Assembly: GCF_003610255.1 (NCBI RefSeq)
Contig: NZ_RAPS01000001.1
Span: 7,839,001 to 7,903,000, forward strand
Direction of reading: 5' to 3'
Length of the DNA: 64,000 bases
From: Streptomyces sp. TLI_171
GTDB lineage: Bacteria; Actinomycetota; Actinomycetes; Streptomycetales; Streptomycetaceae
Shown here in pieces: positions 50,830-59,041 of the stretch. Under the pieces are notes generated by a model. The model did no database searches, was not told where the DNA came from, and saw nothing but the letters and a program-made list of their open reading frames with translations. Within the stretch, counting starts at the first letter, position 1; each line of letters starts with the position of its first letter. The position numbers and the translations under genes are program-made.

Positions 50830-51738
50830 TCACCGCTCGCCGGCAGCCTCCAGGATCGCGCGGAGACGCGACAGGCATTCGCTGACGAAGGCGGGATAGG
50901 TGCCCCAGTAGTCCGACACCCCGCTGACTCCCACCGCGATGGCCCACGCCCGGGCACGAAGCCACGTCACGTCGTCCAGGCCCATCGCGTCCCAGTACGC
51001 CTGTCGAGCCCCGGGCGGACAATCCCACAGAGTCGCGTGCTCGGCGTCGGGAAAGCCGACCGAGAGGCCTCCGAAGTCGATGACCGCGTGCAGCTTTCCC
51101 TGCTGAACCAGAAGGTTGGTGGGTTTGAGATCTCCGTGGAGCCACACCTGGCGGCCGGACGGCTCGGGCAGGGCGAGCGCACTCCGCCACACGTCGCGCA
51201 GGTGGGCGATGTCGAGGTCGAGACCCTGGACCGCCAGACAGTCGTCGAAGCACCCGCTGACCCACCGGTCACAAGCCCGCAAGCCCCCGCCGCGGTACCA
51301 GCTGAGCTCGCCCTGACGAGCGGCCCCCATGAGGGGGACCGAGTGCAGGCTCTGCACGAGCGCCGCCAGATCGGCCCCGAAGGCAGGCCAGTCGGTGACC
51401 GATCCCGAGCCGGCTTCATCGCCATCGATCCAGCGGTACACCGACCAGGAGAGCGGGAAGGAGGAACCCGGAATACCGGCGTGCACCGGCTCCGGGATGC
51501 GACAGGAGAGATACGGCGCCAGCCGCGGCAGCCACATCTGCTCCTTCCGTACGGCCTTCGCATTGTCGGGGGTACGCGGCAGCCGCACGAGGAGCTGGCT
51601 GCCGAGCCGGTACATCGTGTTGTCCGTGCCTGCGCCGGCGGGCGAGATCGGGAGGTCGGCCCACTCCGGTCGCTGTTCGCCCAGCAGAGCCCGGACGACC
51701 GCCTCATCCACACGGATCTCGTTCTCATGAAGTGTCAC
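50830..51738 (-). CDS. Aminoglycoside phosphotransferase (APH) family protein
   Basis: This 302-residue protein has the APH kinase fold: N-lobe GAGTDNTMYRLGSQLLVRLP and KEQMWLPRLAP, Brenner-type catalytic motif VWLHGDLKPTNLLVQ (HGD), metal motif VIDFGGLSVG (DFG), and a helical C-lobe. These residues support an active phosphotransferase. The substrate could be an aminoglycoside, another antibiotic or a metabolite. It is unlinked to a recognisable resistance or biosynthesis cluster. Confidence 0.85.
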   Translation of the reverse strand: MTLHENEIRVDEAVVRALLGEQRPEWADLPISPAGAGTDNTMYRLGSQLLVRLPRTPDNAKAVRKEQMWLPRLAPYLSCRIPEPVHAGIPGSSFPLSWSVYRWIDGDEAGSGSVTDWPAFGADLAALVQSLHSVPLMGAARQGELSWYRGGGLRACDRWVSGCFDDCLAVQGLDLDIAHLRDVWRSALALPEPSGRQVWLHGDLKPTNLLVQQGKLHAVIDFGGLSVGFPDAEHATLWDCPPGARQAYWDAMGLDDVTWLRARAWAIAVGVSGVSDYWGTYPAFVSECLSRLRAILEAAGER

Positions 51739-51852
51739 GGTGAGAGCTTTCTGTCCGGGCTTCGCCGCCGCCAGTGATTTTCCCAGGCGGGATCATTGCC
51801 ACCGGCAACGGCAACGGCCGGAACCCCCGGCCCAGGACGTCGCACCCGGCCG

Positions 51853-52032
51853 GTCGGCAGGCCTCGCCCGGGGCCGGCCGCGGTCCTGGCGGACCAGGCC
51901 AACTCCACGCGCGCCGTCCGGCGCCACCTGCGGCACCGACGGATCCGCGCGGTGATCCCGCAACCCGCCGACCGGCTCGCCAACCGCCGGAACCCCAGGG
52001 CTCCGGGGAGGCCGGCCGCCCGGTTTCGACCG
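51853..52032 (+). mobile_element. IS5-family transposase scrap (C-terminal DDE region)
   Basis: One plus frame reads GRPRPGPAAVLADQANSTRA, HLRHRRIRAVIPQPADRLAN and RRNPRAPGRPAARF, which matches the block GRPRxRPxxVxADKAYSSRAIRxxLRxRGI..IPxPxDQ of IS5-type streptomycete transposases, with several key residues changed. No ends are seen. It abuts the stop of the DUF389 gene. Confidence 0.65.
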
Positions 52033-52034
52033 GT

Positions 52035-52964
52035 TCACCGGGTGCGGCGGGCAACGTGCCAGGCGCCGTGCTGGACCAGCAGGGTCAGGACGCCGGCGAG
52101 GACGATGCCGGACAGGTTGAGGGCGAGTTGGACGGCGGAGCCCCAGCCCTGGGCGTATTCGCCGTAGGCGACGGCGACGGCGGCGTTCGCGGCGGCGGGC
52201 ACGGTCGTGACGGAGATCGCCACGCCGACCAGGGCGGAGGCCTTGGCGGAGGTGAGCGAGAGCAGGCCCGCGATGCCCGCCAGGAACGCGACCACGAAGG
52301 ACATCGCGTCCGGCTGCCAGATGAACGAGGTGTTGGGGCGCGCGGCCGCGAACTTCGCGTCGCTGAACAGGCCCAACGCGTCCATCAGCAGGGAGAAGCC
52401 CACGGTGAGCGCCATCGCCACGGTGAAGCCGACCGCCAACGCCGACAGTGAGCGGAGCGCCGGCCGCAGCCGTCGCCGCACGAGTGCGACGCACAGCCCC
52501 GCGAGCGGTCCGAACTCGGGGCCCACGGCCATCGCGCCGACGACGAGGATCGCGCTGTCGAGGACGGCGCCGCAGGCGGCCAGCATGGTCGCGACGGTGA
52601 GCAGGGCGAGGAAGACCCCGCTGAGGGTGGACTCTTCGTGGACGACCTCCGTGACCTCTTCCCAGACCAGGGCGTCCACGCCCTCGCCCGGGGCCGCCTC
52701 CTCGGCCGCGTCCGCTGCGGCCGACAGGGTGAGTCCGGTCTCGTCCATGCTGATCGCCCCGCGTTCGGGCAACCCCAACGCGCGCATGTCGTCCAGGAGT
52801 TCGTCCACCGCCTCGCGGGCCACGTCGCACAGCACCAGATCCCCGGCCGGCTTCACCGCACCGCCCGGCAGCACCACGACGTGGGCGACGCCCACGCAGG
52901 CGTCGAGCCGCTCCATGACCGCCTCGTGCAGGTCGGACGGAACGATCAGGCGGAGCTGCAGCAC
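52035..52964 (-). CDS. DUF389 family membrane protein
   Basis: The protein has 309 residues from a GTG with GGAGG upstream. An N-terminal soluble part (about 1-125; LQLRLIVPSDLHEAVMERLD) is followed by DUF389 membrane segments (FLALLTVATMLAACGAVLDS, ILVVGAMAVGPEFGPLAGLC, SLSALAVGFTVAMALTVGFS, FVVAFLAGIAGLLSLTSAKA, LALNLSGIVLAGVLTLLVQ). The conserved VGAMxVGPEFGP motif is clear. Function is unknown in the family. It is divergent from a stress-protein/MFS gene pair. Confidence 0.88.
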   Translation of the reverse strand: MLQLRLIVPSDLHEAVMERLDACVGVAHVVVLPGGAVKPAGDLVLCDVAREAVDELLDDMRALGLPERGAISMDETGLTLSAAADAAEEAAPGEGVDALVWEEVTEVVHEESTLSGVFLALLTVATMLAACGAVLDSAILVVGAMAVGPEFGPLAGLCVALVRRRLRPALRSLSALAVGFTVAMALTVGFSLLMDALGLFSDAKFAAARPNTSFIWQPDAMSFVVAFLAGIAGLLSLTSAKASALVGVAISVTTVPAAANAAVAVAYGEYAQGWGSAVQLALNLSGIVLAGVLTLLVQHGAWHVARRTR

Positions 52965-53477
52965 GGGGGCCTCCGGGTGGGCGGCGCGGACTGTGCCCAC
53001 CCTAGAACCCGCCGCGGGCTCGGTCCCGCCGCGGGCTGCCCGACGCAGCACCTGGACCGGGCCGGCGGACGGGCCGAGCGGGCGCACATGGCGCGGACCA
53101 GCTCGGGCCGGAGGTTCGTGGAGGTGGACCGAATTGCCGCCTGCTTCGGTCGCGTCCATGGCGGCCGCCGGAGAAGACCGGATCGATCCCCTCCGATTGT
53201 GCCGCCCCACCGGCTCGGCGCGGCACGACCGGGGCAGCGGTGGGCACACTGGAGCGGGGGCCGTGTTCGCGAACGGAGGTGGACCGTGGAATCCGATGTG
53301 CGGGCCCGGAGGGCCGGTGCGGTTCACCCCCCGATGCCTGATCCCCGTGCTGCAGCGCTGCACCGGGCCGGAGCTGGAAGAGGACGCCCCGCGGACGTGC
53401 GCCCACCGCGGCCGGGCCTGGCGTGGAGACCGTTCCGGCCGTCACCGGACGACGGCCGCCGCCTCGGTGGAGGAGCG
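52965..53477. other. Intergenic stretch between DUF389 and stress-protein genes
   Basis: This contains both divergent upstream regions. No convincing coding frame is seen. GGAGGAGCG before 53478 is the ribosome site of the next gene. Confidence 0.45.
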
Positions 53478-54161
53478 ATGACGTCACTCACCGAAGCCCG
53501 TCCGATCGTGCTGGGCGTCGACGGCCGCCTGCAGCAGTTGCGCGAGGCGGGAGCCGCGGCACTGGAGAAGACCGAGGGCATCGCGGCCGGGCGCCACCCC
53601 CGGCTCCGGATCCAGTCCGTCCTGCGGGACGGCAGTCCGGCCCCGCTCCTGTGCGGCGAATCCGCGCGGGCCGCGCTGGTGGTGCTCGGCACCCGCCGCC
53701 TCAACCGCCTGGAGGAGACCCTGAGCCGCTACTCCGTCACCGTCCCGGTCAGCGCCCAGGCGTACCGCCCGGTGGTCGCGGTGCGCTTCGCCGCCGACCT
53801 GGCGGCCCGCCGGGGCGCGGCCCTGCGCGCCCTGTGGGTGCGGCGAACACCCGTGCGGCCGTTCGAACCGCCGGAGGGCGAGCAGGAGACCCGGCGACGC
53901 CTGTTCGAGGCCACTGCGGGCAGCGCCGCCGACGAGCCGGACCTCGACCTCACCCACGAAGTGATCAACGGCAAGCCCGTCGACGAGCTGGCCCGGGCCT
54001 CCGCCCACGCGCTGGCCGTCGTGGTCGGGCGGCACGGTCGGGGCGGCCTGACCGGCCTGCGGCTCGGCTCCGTCCCGCACGGCCTGATCCGGCACGCCCC
54101 CTGCCCCGTGATCACGGTCCCCGCCGACCCCGGTGCCGGTGCCCCGCTGACCAGGGAGTGA
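53478..54161 (+). CDS. Universal stress protein, internally deleted tandem-domain form
   Basis: The protein has 227 residues with strong AGGAG. Domain 1 starts PIVLGVDGR and ends SARAALVVLGTRRLNRLEET, but the stretch normally between GVDGS and the ALEK helix is missing. The sequence then jumps from AQAYRPVVAV straight into domain 2 at RFAADLAARRGAALRALWVR, skipping the second GVDGS strand. Domain 2 ends normally (VVVGRHGRGGLTGLRLGSVP, CPVITVPAD). Two-domain actinomycete UspA proteins are about 290 residues. The frame is kept, but ATP binding by domain 1 is doubtful. Confidence 0.7.
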   Translation: MTSLTEARPIVLGVDGRLQQLREAGAAALEKTEGIAAGRHPRLRIQSVLRDGSPAPLLCGESARAALVVLGTRRLNRLEETLSRYSVTVPVSAQAYRPVVAVRFAADLAARRGAALRALWVRRTPVRPFEPPEGEQETRRRLFEATAGSAADEPDLDLTHEVINGKPVDELARASAHALAVVVGRHGRGGLTGLRLGSVPHGLIRHAPCPVITVPADPGAGAPLTRE

Positions 54162-54166
54162 ACCCG

Positions 54167-55819
54167 ATGCGCACCACGACGACCAGTTGGAAGCCCCTCG
54201 CCGTCCTGGGGACCGCCCAGTTCCTGATGGTGCTGGACGCCTCGGTGATGAACGTGTCGATCAGCCAACTCGTCGAGGACTTCGACACCGAGGTCACCAC
54301 CATCCAGGCCGTCATCACCCTCTACACCCTGGTGATGGCGGCCTTCATGCTGACCGGCGGCAAGATCGGCGACATGTACGGCCGCCGTCGCGTCTTCACG
54401 GTCGGCCTGGTCGTCTACGGCGTCGGATCCGGCCTCACCGCGGTCGCCCCCACCGTCGGCGTGCTCGCCCTCGGCTGGTCCGTCGTCGAGGGACTGGGCG
54501 CGGCGCTGGTGCTGCCCGCCCTCGCCGCACTGGTGGCCGGCTCCTACCGGGGGCGCGAACGGGCGATCGCCTACGGCGTCGTCGGGGGCCTGGCGGGCGC
54601 GGGCATCGCGGTGGGACCGCTGCTCGGGGGCTGGGTCACCACCTACCTGACGTGGCGTCTGGTGTTCGCGGGCGAAGTGGTGCTGGTCCTCGCGATCCTG
54701 CTGCTGATGCGCTGGGTGCCGCAACAGCCGCGCCCCACCGAGCGGCCCCGACTGGACGTGCTCGGCGCCGTGCTGTCGGCCGCCGGACTGGCCCTGGTGG
54801 TCCTCGCCGTCCTGCAGAGCGGCACCTGGGGCTGGGTCGAGCCCCGCAATCCGCCCTTCACCGTCCTCGGCTTCGCGCCGACGCTGTTCGCCGTCGCCCT
54901 CGGCGCCGCGCTGCTCTACGCGTTCTGCGCCCACGAACGGCGCCGGGAACGCCGCGGCGCGACCCCGCTGGTCTCGCTCGCCCTGTTCGGGAACCGGCCG
55001 CTGCGCGCCGGGCTGACCGCCCTCTTCAACCAGAACACCGTGCTGCTGGGCCTGTTCTTCGTCATCCCGCTCTACCTCCAGGTCGTGCAGGGACTGAACG
55101 CCTTCGAGACCGGGCTGCGCCTGCTGCCGGTCTCCGTGACCATGCTGGCCACCTCGATGTGCGGCTCGCTGCTGCTGCGGTTCGCCTCCACCCGGACCAT
55201 CGTCCGGGTGGGTCTGCTGGTGCTGCTCGCCGCCACCGTCTGGCTGATCACCGCGATCGGGCCGGAGCTGAAGGGCGCCTCGTTCGCGGGGGCGATGGCC
55301 CTGCTCGGCATCGGCATGGGCCTGCTCGCCTCCCAGCTCGGCAACACGGTCCAGTCCAGCGTCGGGTCGGCCGAGCGCAGCGAGGCCGGCGGTCTGCAGT
55401 ACACCGCGCAGAACCTCGGCTCCTCCCTGGGCACGGCGCTGATCGGGGCGATCCTGATCGGCGCGCTCGCCACCTCCGTCACCGCCCGGGTCGAGAGCGA
55501 CCCGCGGGTCAGCCAAGCCGTCGCCCAGCAGGTCGGCACCCAGGTCGAGGCGGGCATCTCCTTCGTGCCCGCCGACCAGGTGTCCGCGGCCCTCGCCGGC
55601 CGGCCCGACGTGCCGCCGCAGGAAGCCGCCAGCCTGGTCGACCACTACGAGGCCGCGCAGATCCAGGGCCTGAAGTCCGCCGTCCTCGCCTGCTCCGCGA
55701 TCACCGCAGGCGCCCTGCTGTTCACCCGTCACCTCCCCGACAACCGTCGCCGACGGACGCAGGACGACCCGGACGACCGGGACGACCCGGCACCGTCAGA
55801 ATCCTCCTCGCCCAACTGA
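54167..55819 (+). CDS. MFS transporter, DHA2 (EmrB/QacA) type, 14 membrane segments
   Basis: This 550-residue exporter has FLMVLDASVMNVSISQLVED (TM1 with the DHA2 Asp motif), motif A GGKIGDMYGRRRVF, motif C-like GLAGAGIAVGPLLGGWV, and further segments through LLTRHLP-like TM14 (AVLACSAITAGALLFTRHLP). The tail is Asp/Arg-rich. Such antiporters expel drugs or metabolites using the proton gradient. It starts 5 bp after the stress-protein stop, so the two form an operon; no regulator gene is adjacent. Confidence 0.9.
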   Translation: MRTTTTSWKPLAVLGTAQFLMVLDASVMNVSISQLVEDFDTEVTTIQAVITLYTLVMAAFMLTGGKIGDMYGRRRVFTVGLVVYGVGSGLTAVAPTVGVLALGWSVVEGLGAALVLPALAALVAGSYRGRERAIAYGVVGGLAGAGIAVGPLLGGWVTTYLTWRLVFAGEVVLVLAILLLMRWVPQQPRPTERPRLDVLGAVLSAAGLALVVLAVLQSGTWGWVEPRNPPFTVLGFAPTLFAVALGAALLYAFCAHERRRERRGATPLVSLALFGNRPLRAGLTALFNQNTVLLGLFFVIPLYLQVVQGLNAFETGLRLLPVSVTMLATSMCGSLLLRFASTRTIVRVGLLVLLAATVWLITAIGPELKGASFAGAMALLGIGMGLLASQLGNTVQSSVGSAERSEAGGLQYTAQNLGSSLGTALIGAILIGALATSVTARVESDPRVSQAVAQQVGTQVEAGISFVPADQVSAALAGRPDVPPQEAASLVDHYEAAQIQGLKSAVLACSAITAGALLFTRHLPDNRRRRTQDDPDDRDDPAPSESSSPN

Positions 55820-56050
55820 GCGCTTCGGAGCGGGAGTCCGGACCTGCGTGCTCGCCGCGGGAGCCTGGCCGTCCAAGGGTATCTGCGGCCGAACGCGAGC
55901 CGGCCGGTGAGTGCGCGGGCGAGGTCGAACCGGATGGCGGGCGCGGGTGCCGAGGCGGCGGGGTGCATCGCTTCGCGGATCGCGGGTACGCGCCGGCGGA
56001 TCGTGTCCCCTCTACGTGGTGTGGTCGGCCGCCCGACAACGGAGAATGGC

Positions 56051-57223
56051 ATGCACTCGACAGTGGAAGAGGTCGGTACCGCGGAGCTGTTCGCGCACCG
56101 GTACCGGATCGAGGGTCTGCTGGGCCAGGGCGGCGGCGCGCGGGTGCTGCGCGCACTGGACCTCCGGCTCGGCCGCGAGGTCGCGTTGAAGGTGCTGCGC
56201 CCCGGCGCCGGCGAGGACTTCTCCCGCCGGTTCGTCGCCGAGGCCCGGACGCTGGCCCGGCTCCGGCACCGCGGCCTGGTGGAGGTCTACGACTACGGCC
56301 AGGTGGATGAACTTCCCTACCTGGTCCTGGAACTCGTGGACGGCCCGACCCTGGCCGACGCGTTGCGCGCCTCGGCGCTGTCCGTCCCCGCCACCGTCCG
56401 GCTGGGCCGGGAACTGGCCTGCACGCTTGCGTTCGTCCACGCCTGCGGGGTCGTCCACCGCGACGTCAAACCCTCCAACGTGCTGATCGACGCCTCGGGG
56501 TCGCCGCGGCTCGCGGACTTCGGCATCGCGCGTTCGCCCGTGGACGGGGACGCCGACGCGACCCGCACGGGTCTCGTCGTGGGCACCCCCGCTTACCTGG
56601 CCCCCGAGCAGATCCGCGGCGAGGGCGCCCGCCCGGCCAGCGACGTCTATGCCCTGGGTCTGCTGTTGATCGAGTGCCTCACCGGGCAGCGCGTCTACCC
56701 GGGCGGCCCCATCGAGGCGGCCGTGGCCCGGCTGCTGCACGCCCCCTCGATCCCGGACGGCATCCCCGCCCCGCTCGCGCAGGCCCTGCGTGCCATGACC
56801 CGGCCGGACCCCGCAGCCCGGCCGTCTGCCGAGGACTGCGTGGACCTGCTCCTCCCGGGGCAGGCCGCGCACCCGGCGGACCGGACGCGGCCGGGCAGGC
56901 GGGACGGGCGGCGCAGGTGGGTGACGCTCTCGGCGGGGGTGGCCTGCCTGCTGCTCTCCGGCGGGGCGGCGAGCACGGCGATCAGCGCGGGCGACCGGGC
57001 GGCGCCCCCCGCCGGGCAGCAGCCCGCATCGGTGTCCGTCCCGTCCTCGCCGGCGCCCGTGTCCTCCACCGCGCCCGCCACCGGGACGGCGCCGGCCCCG
57101 GACACCGCCGACCGCACTCCGCCCAGGCCCGCCCCGCGTGACCAAGTGGCGGACACCCCCCACGACAACGGCCACCACAAGGAGGTGAAGGCCCCGAAAC
57201 CGTCCCGGAAGGGGCCGAAGTGA
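56051..57223 (+). CDS. Membrane-anchored serine/threonine protein kinase
   Basis: The protein has 390 residues from an ATG with GGAGA. The kinase domain (about 15-275) shows the Gly-loop LLGQGGGARVLRA, VAIK-like REVALKVLRP, catalytic loop VVHRDVKPSNVLID, DFG (LADFGIARS), and activation-end GTPAYLAPEQ. A membrane segment (WVTLSAGVACLLLSGGAAST) follows. The outside part is a Pro/Ala/Ser-rich tail of about 80 residues ending in Lys, without PASTA repeats. It is an active-looking Hanks-type kinase; targets are unknown. Confidence 0.92.
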   Translation: MHSTVEEVGTAELFAHRYRIEGLLGQGGGARVLRALDLRLGREVALKVLRPGAGEDFSRRFVAEARTLARLRHRGLVEVYDYGQVDELPYLVLELVDGPTLADALRASALSVPATVRLGRELACTLAFVHACGVVHRDVKPSNVLIDASGSPRLADFGIARSPVDGDADATRTGLVVGTPAYLAPEQIRGEGARPASDVYALGLLLIECLTGQRVYPGGPIEAAVARLLHAPSIPDGIPAPLAQALRAMTRPDPAARPSAEDCVDLLLPGQAAHPADRTRPGRRDGRRRWVTLSAGVACLLLSGGAASTAISAGDRAAPPAGQQPASVSVPSSPAPVSSTAPATGTAPAPDTADRTPPRPAPRDQVADTPHDNGHHKEVKAPKPSRKGPK

Positions 57224-57406
57224 CCAGCCGGCGCGCGGGCGGCCAGCGGTTCGGGCCGGTGGCCGCGGGCTGATCAGACGGTGTGACCGGCGGCGACGCA
57301 CGCAGCGAGGCAGCAGAGGCGGAGCCGCAGGCCCAGGCGCCTGAGGGCGCAGTTCGCCAGTTGCCCGGAGCCGGACCGGTGCCGGGTGCTTCGGCCGGGG
57401 TGCTGG

Positions 57407-58549
57407 TCAGATGAGGCGGTCGCGGTTCGCGGCGGCGGCTTCGCGGACGAGTCGGGCGAAGTGTGCACGGCCCTGCCTGTGGTGTTCGTCGTCGTGGTCC
57501 TCGGCACCGCCGAGATCTTCGTCGTCGTGCTCGTCGTGCTCGTCGTGTTCGCTGTGGAGGAGCCAGCAGCCGTGAATGCCGGTGAGGAGGTCTTCGAGGA
57601 GGTCGCGGGCGGGACGCTTGGGGTCGAGCGGGGTCAGGCGTACGGCGATGTCGTCGAGGTCGGGCTCGGCTTCGCCGGTGTACTCGGCGACGGTGTCCTC
57701 GAGACCTTCGAGCTGGTCGCGCAGGGCGACGGGGTCCAGGAGGAAGCCGTCGGTGATGTGCATGGCGTGGCGGACGAGCCCGGTGACGGCCTCGTGCGGG
57801 GTGGCGCCGGCCTCGATGAGGCCGAGGACGAGGGTGGGGGTTTCGTGGGGGAGGGATTCGATGGTGTCGGCTTCGAGGACGACGTCGGTGGGGGCCTCGC
57901 CGGAGGACTCGGCCGCTACTTCGGCCGCGGCGGCGAGCCAGTGCGCGGCGGCGACGGCGGCCGCGGTGGGGTCGAGGGTGGAGAACAACTCGACCGGGCC
58001 GAAGGGGTCCTCGTGGAGGAGTTGGTCAGCGGCGGCGACCTGGACGGGGGAGGCGTCCTCGCGGCTGAGGAGGACGGCCTGCTGGGCGCGGTCGGTGAGG
58101 TCGCCGAGTTCGGCGCTCTCCACTGCGGCGAGTTCGAGCGCGGCCTCGGCGAGGACGGCCGTCGTCAGGGCTTCGTCGCCGAGATTGCGGAGGGCGCGCC
58201 CGATGCGGTGGGCGGATTCGACGAGGCGGCTGTAGGAGACCATCATCGTGCCGCCGCTCGGCAGGTTCGGCTCGGTGATCGCGTCGGCGACCTCGCCGAA
58301 GGCCTCGCGTTCCCGGTCGCGGCGCCAGCCCTCGCTGTCGGGTTCCAGCGCGCCGGCGACGCCGGCCGGGTGGGTGTAGGTGCGCCAGGCGGCGTCGGAC
58401 AGTTGGGTGAGCGAGCGGGCCACGCCCAGGAGTGCGGAGGTGTCCGTGCTGTCCGGCAGGGCGGCGAGGCGCTTGGCGAGGTCGCCCTCCCCGGTGCCCC
58501 ACGAGGCGATGAGTTCACGTCGGTCGAGGTCGACGCTGTAGCGCGTCAT
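57407..58549 (-). CDS. Acidic helical protein with Asp/Glu/His-rich tail, unknown function
   Basis: The protein has 380 residues from an ATG with GGAGGTACC upstream. It is Ala/Leu/Glu-rich and mostly helical by composition (TTAVLAEAALELAAVESAEL, AAVAAAHWLAAAAEVAAESS). Residues about 335-360 are a low-complexity acidic-His run (SEHDEHDEHDDEDLGG) that could bind metal. It has no signal peptide or membrane segment and no family I can name. Confidence 0.7.
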   Translation of the reverse strand: MTRYSVDLDRRELIASWGTGEGDLAKRLAALPDSTDTSALLGVARSLTQLSDAAWRTYTHPAGVAGALEPDSEGWRRDREREAFGEVADAITEPNLPSGGTMMVSYSRLVESAHRIGRALRNLGDEALTTAVLAEAALELAAVESAELGDLTDRAQQAVLLSREDASPVQVAAADQLLHEDPFGPVELFSTLDPTAAAVAAAHWLAAAAEVAAESSGEAPTDVVLEADTIESLPHETPTLVLGLIEAGATPHEAVTGLVRHAMHITDGFLLDPVALRDQLEGLEDTVAEYTGEAEPDLDDIAVRLTPLDPKRPARDLLEDLLTGIHGCWLLHSEHDEHDEHDDEDLGGAEDHDDEHHRQGRAHFARLVREAAAANRDRLI

Positions 58550-58902
58550 GGGTGGTACCTCCGGGTCCGCTCCTGCGTGCCCCACGGCACCCGACCATTC
58601 TGACGCCCCGCCACCTGGACACGTGAAAGCTTCAGCCGACGCGCAGGGCCCAGGGCCGTCACCTCCCTGCGCCCGCCGGCGGTGACACCGACACCCTGCC
58701 GGTCCTGCGAGCCGGCGCCCGGCCGGCCCACCGTCAACGGCCCCCGGTCGTAACGCTCCTGCTCCTGGTCACGGGTCCCACCGATGCCGCGGCAGCCGGG
58801 GCACGCCGAGGAAGTGCCTGCGCGAGCAGCAGGTCGGCCCGCAGGAATTGCGTGGAACGACCTGCGGCGCCCTCGAAGACGGCTCCCGGCGCGCGCGCCT
58901 GA
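58550..58902. other. Spacer between divergent genes
   Basis: No gene is seen. It leads into the well-defined promoter of the GH59 gene. Confidence 0.45.
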
Positions 58903-58956
58903 TTGACCGTCAACTCGCCACCCCCTTACTGTGCGAACATGGTCGCCTCTGTTCGC
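58903..58956 (+). promoter_or_regulatory. Sigma-70-type promoter with overlapping operator for the GH59 gene
   Basis: -35 TTGACC (58903-58908), an 18-bp spacer and -10 TACTGT (58927-58932) are followed immediately by the dyad GCGAACA-N10-TGTTCGC (58933-58956), which would cover the transcription start. This arrangement suggests repression, 86 bp before the ATG. Confidence 0.65.
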
Positions 58957-59041
58957 TTGTGATCGATTGCGACCGTCCACCCAACCCGCTCGGATGCGGC
59001 GTGCGGTACGCCGTCTCCGGCACCGTACGAAGGGCACCTCC

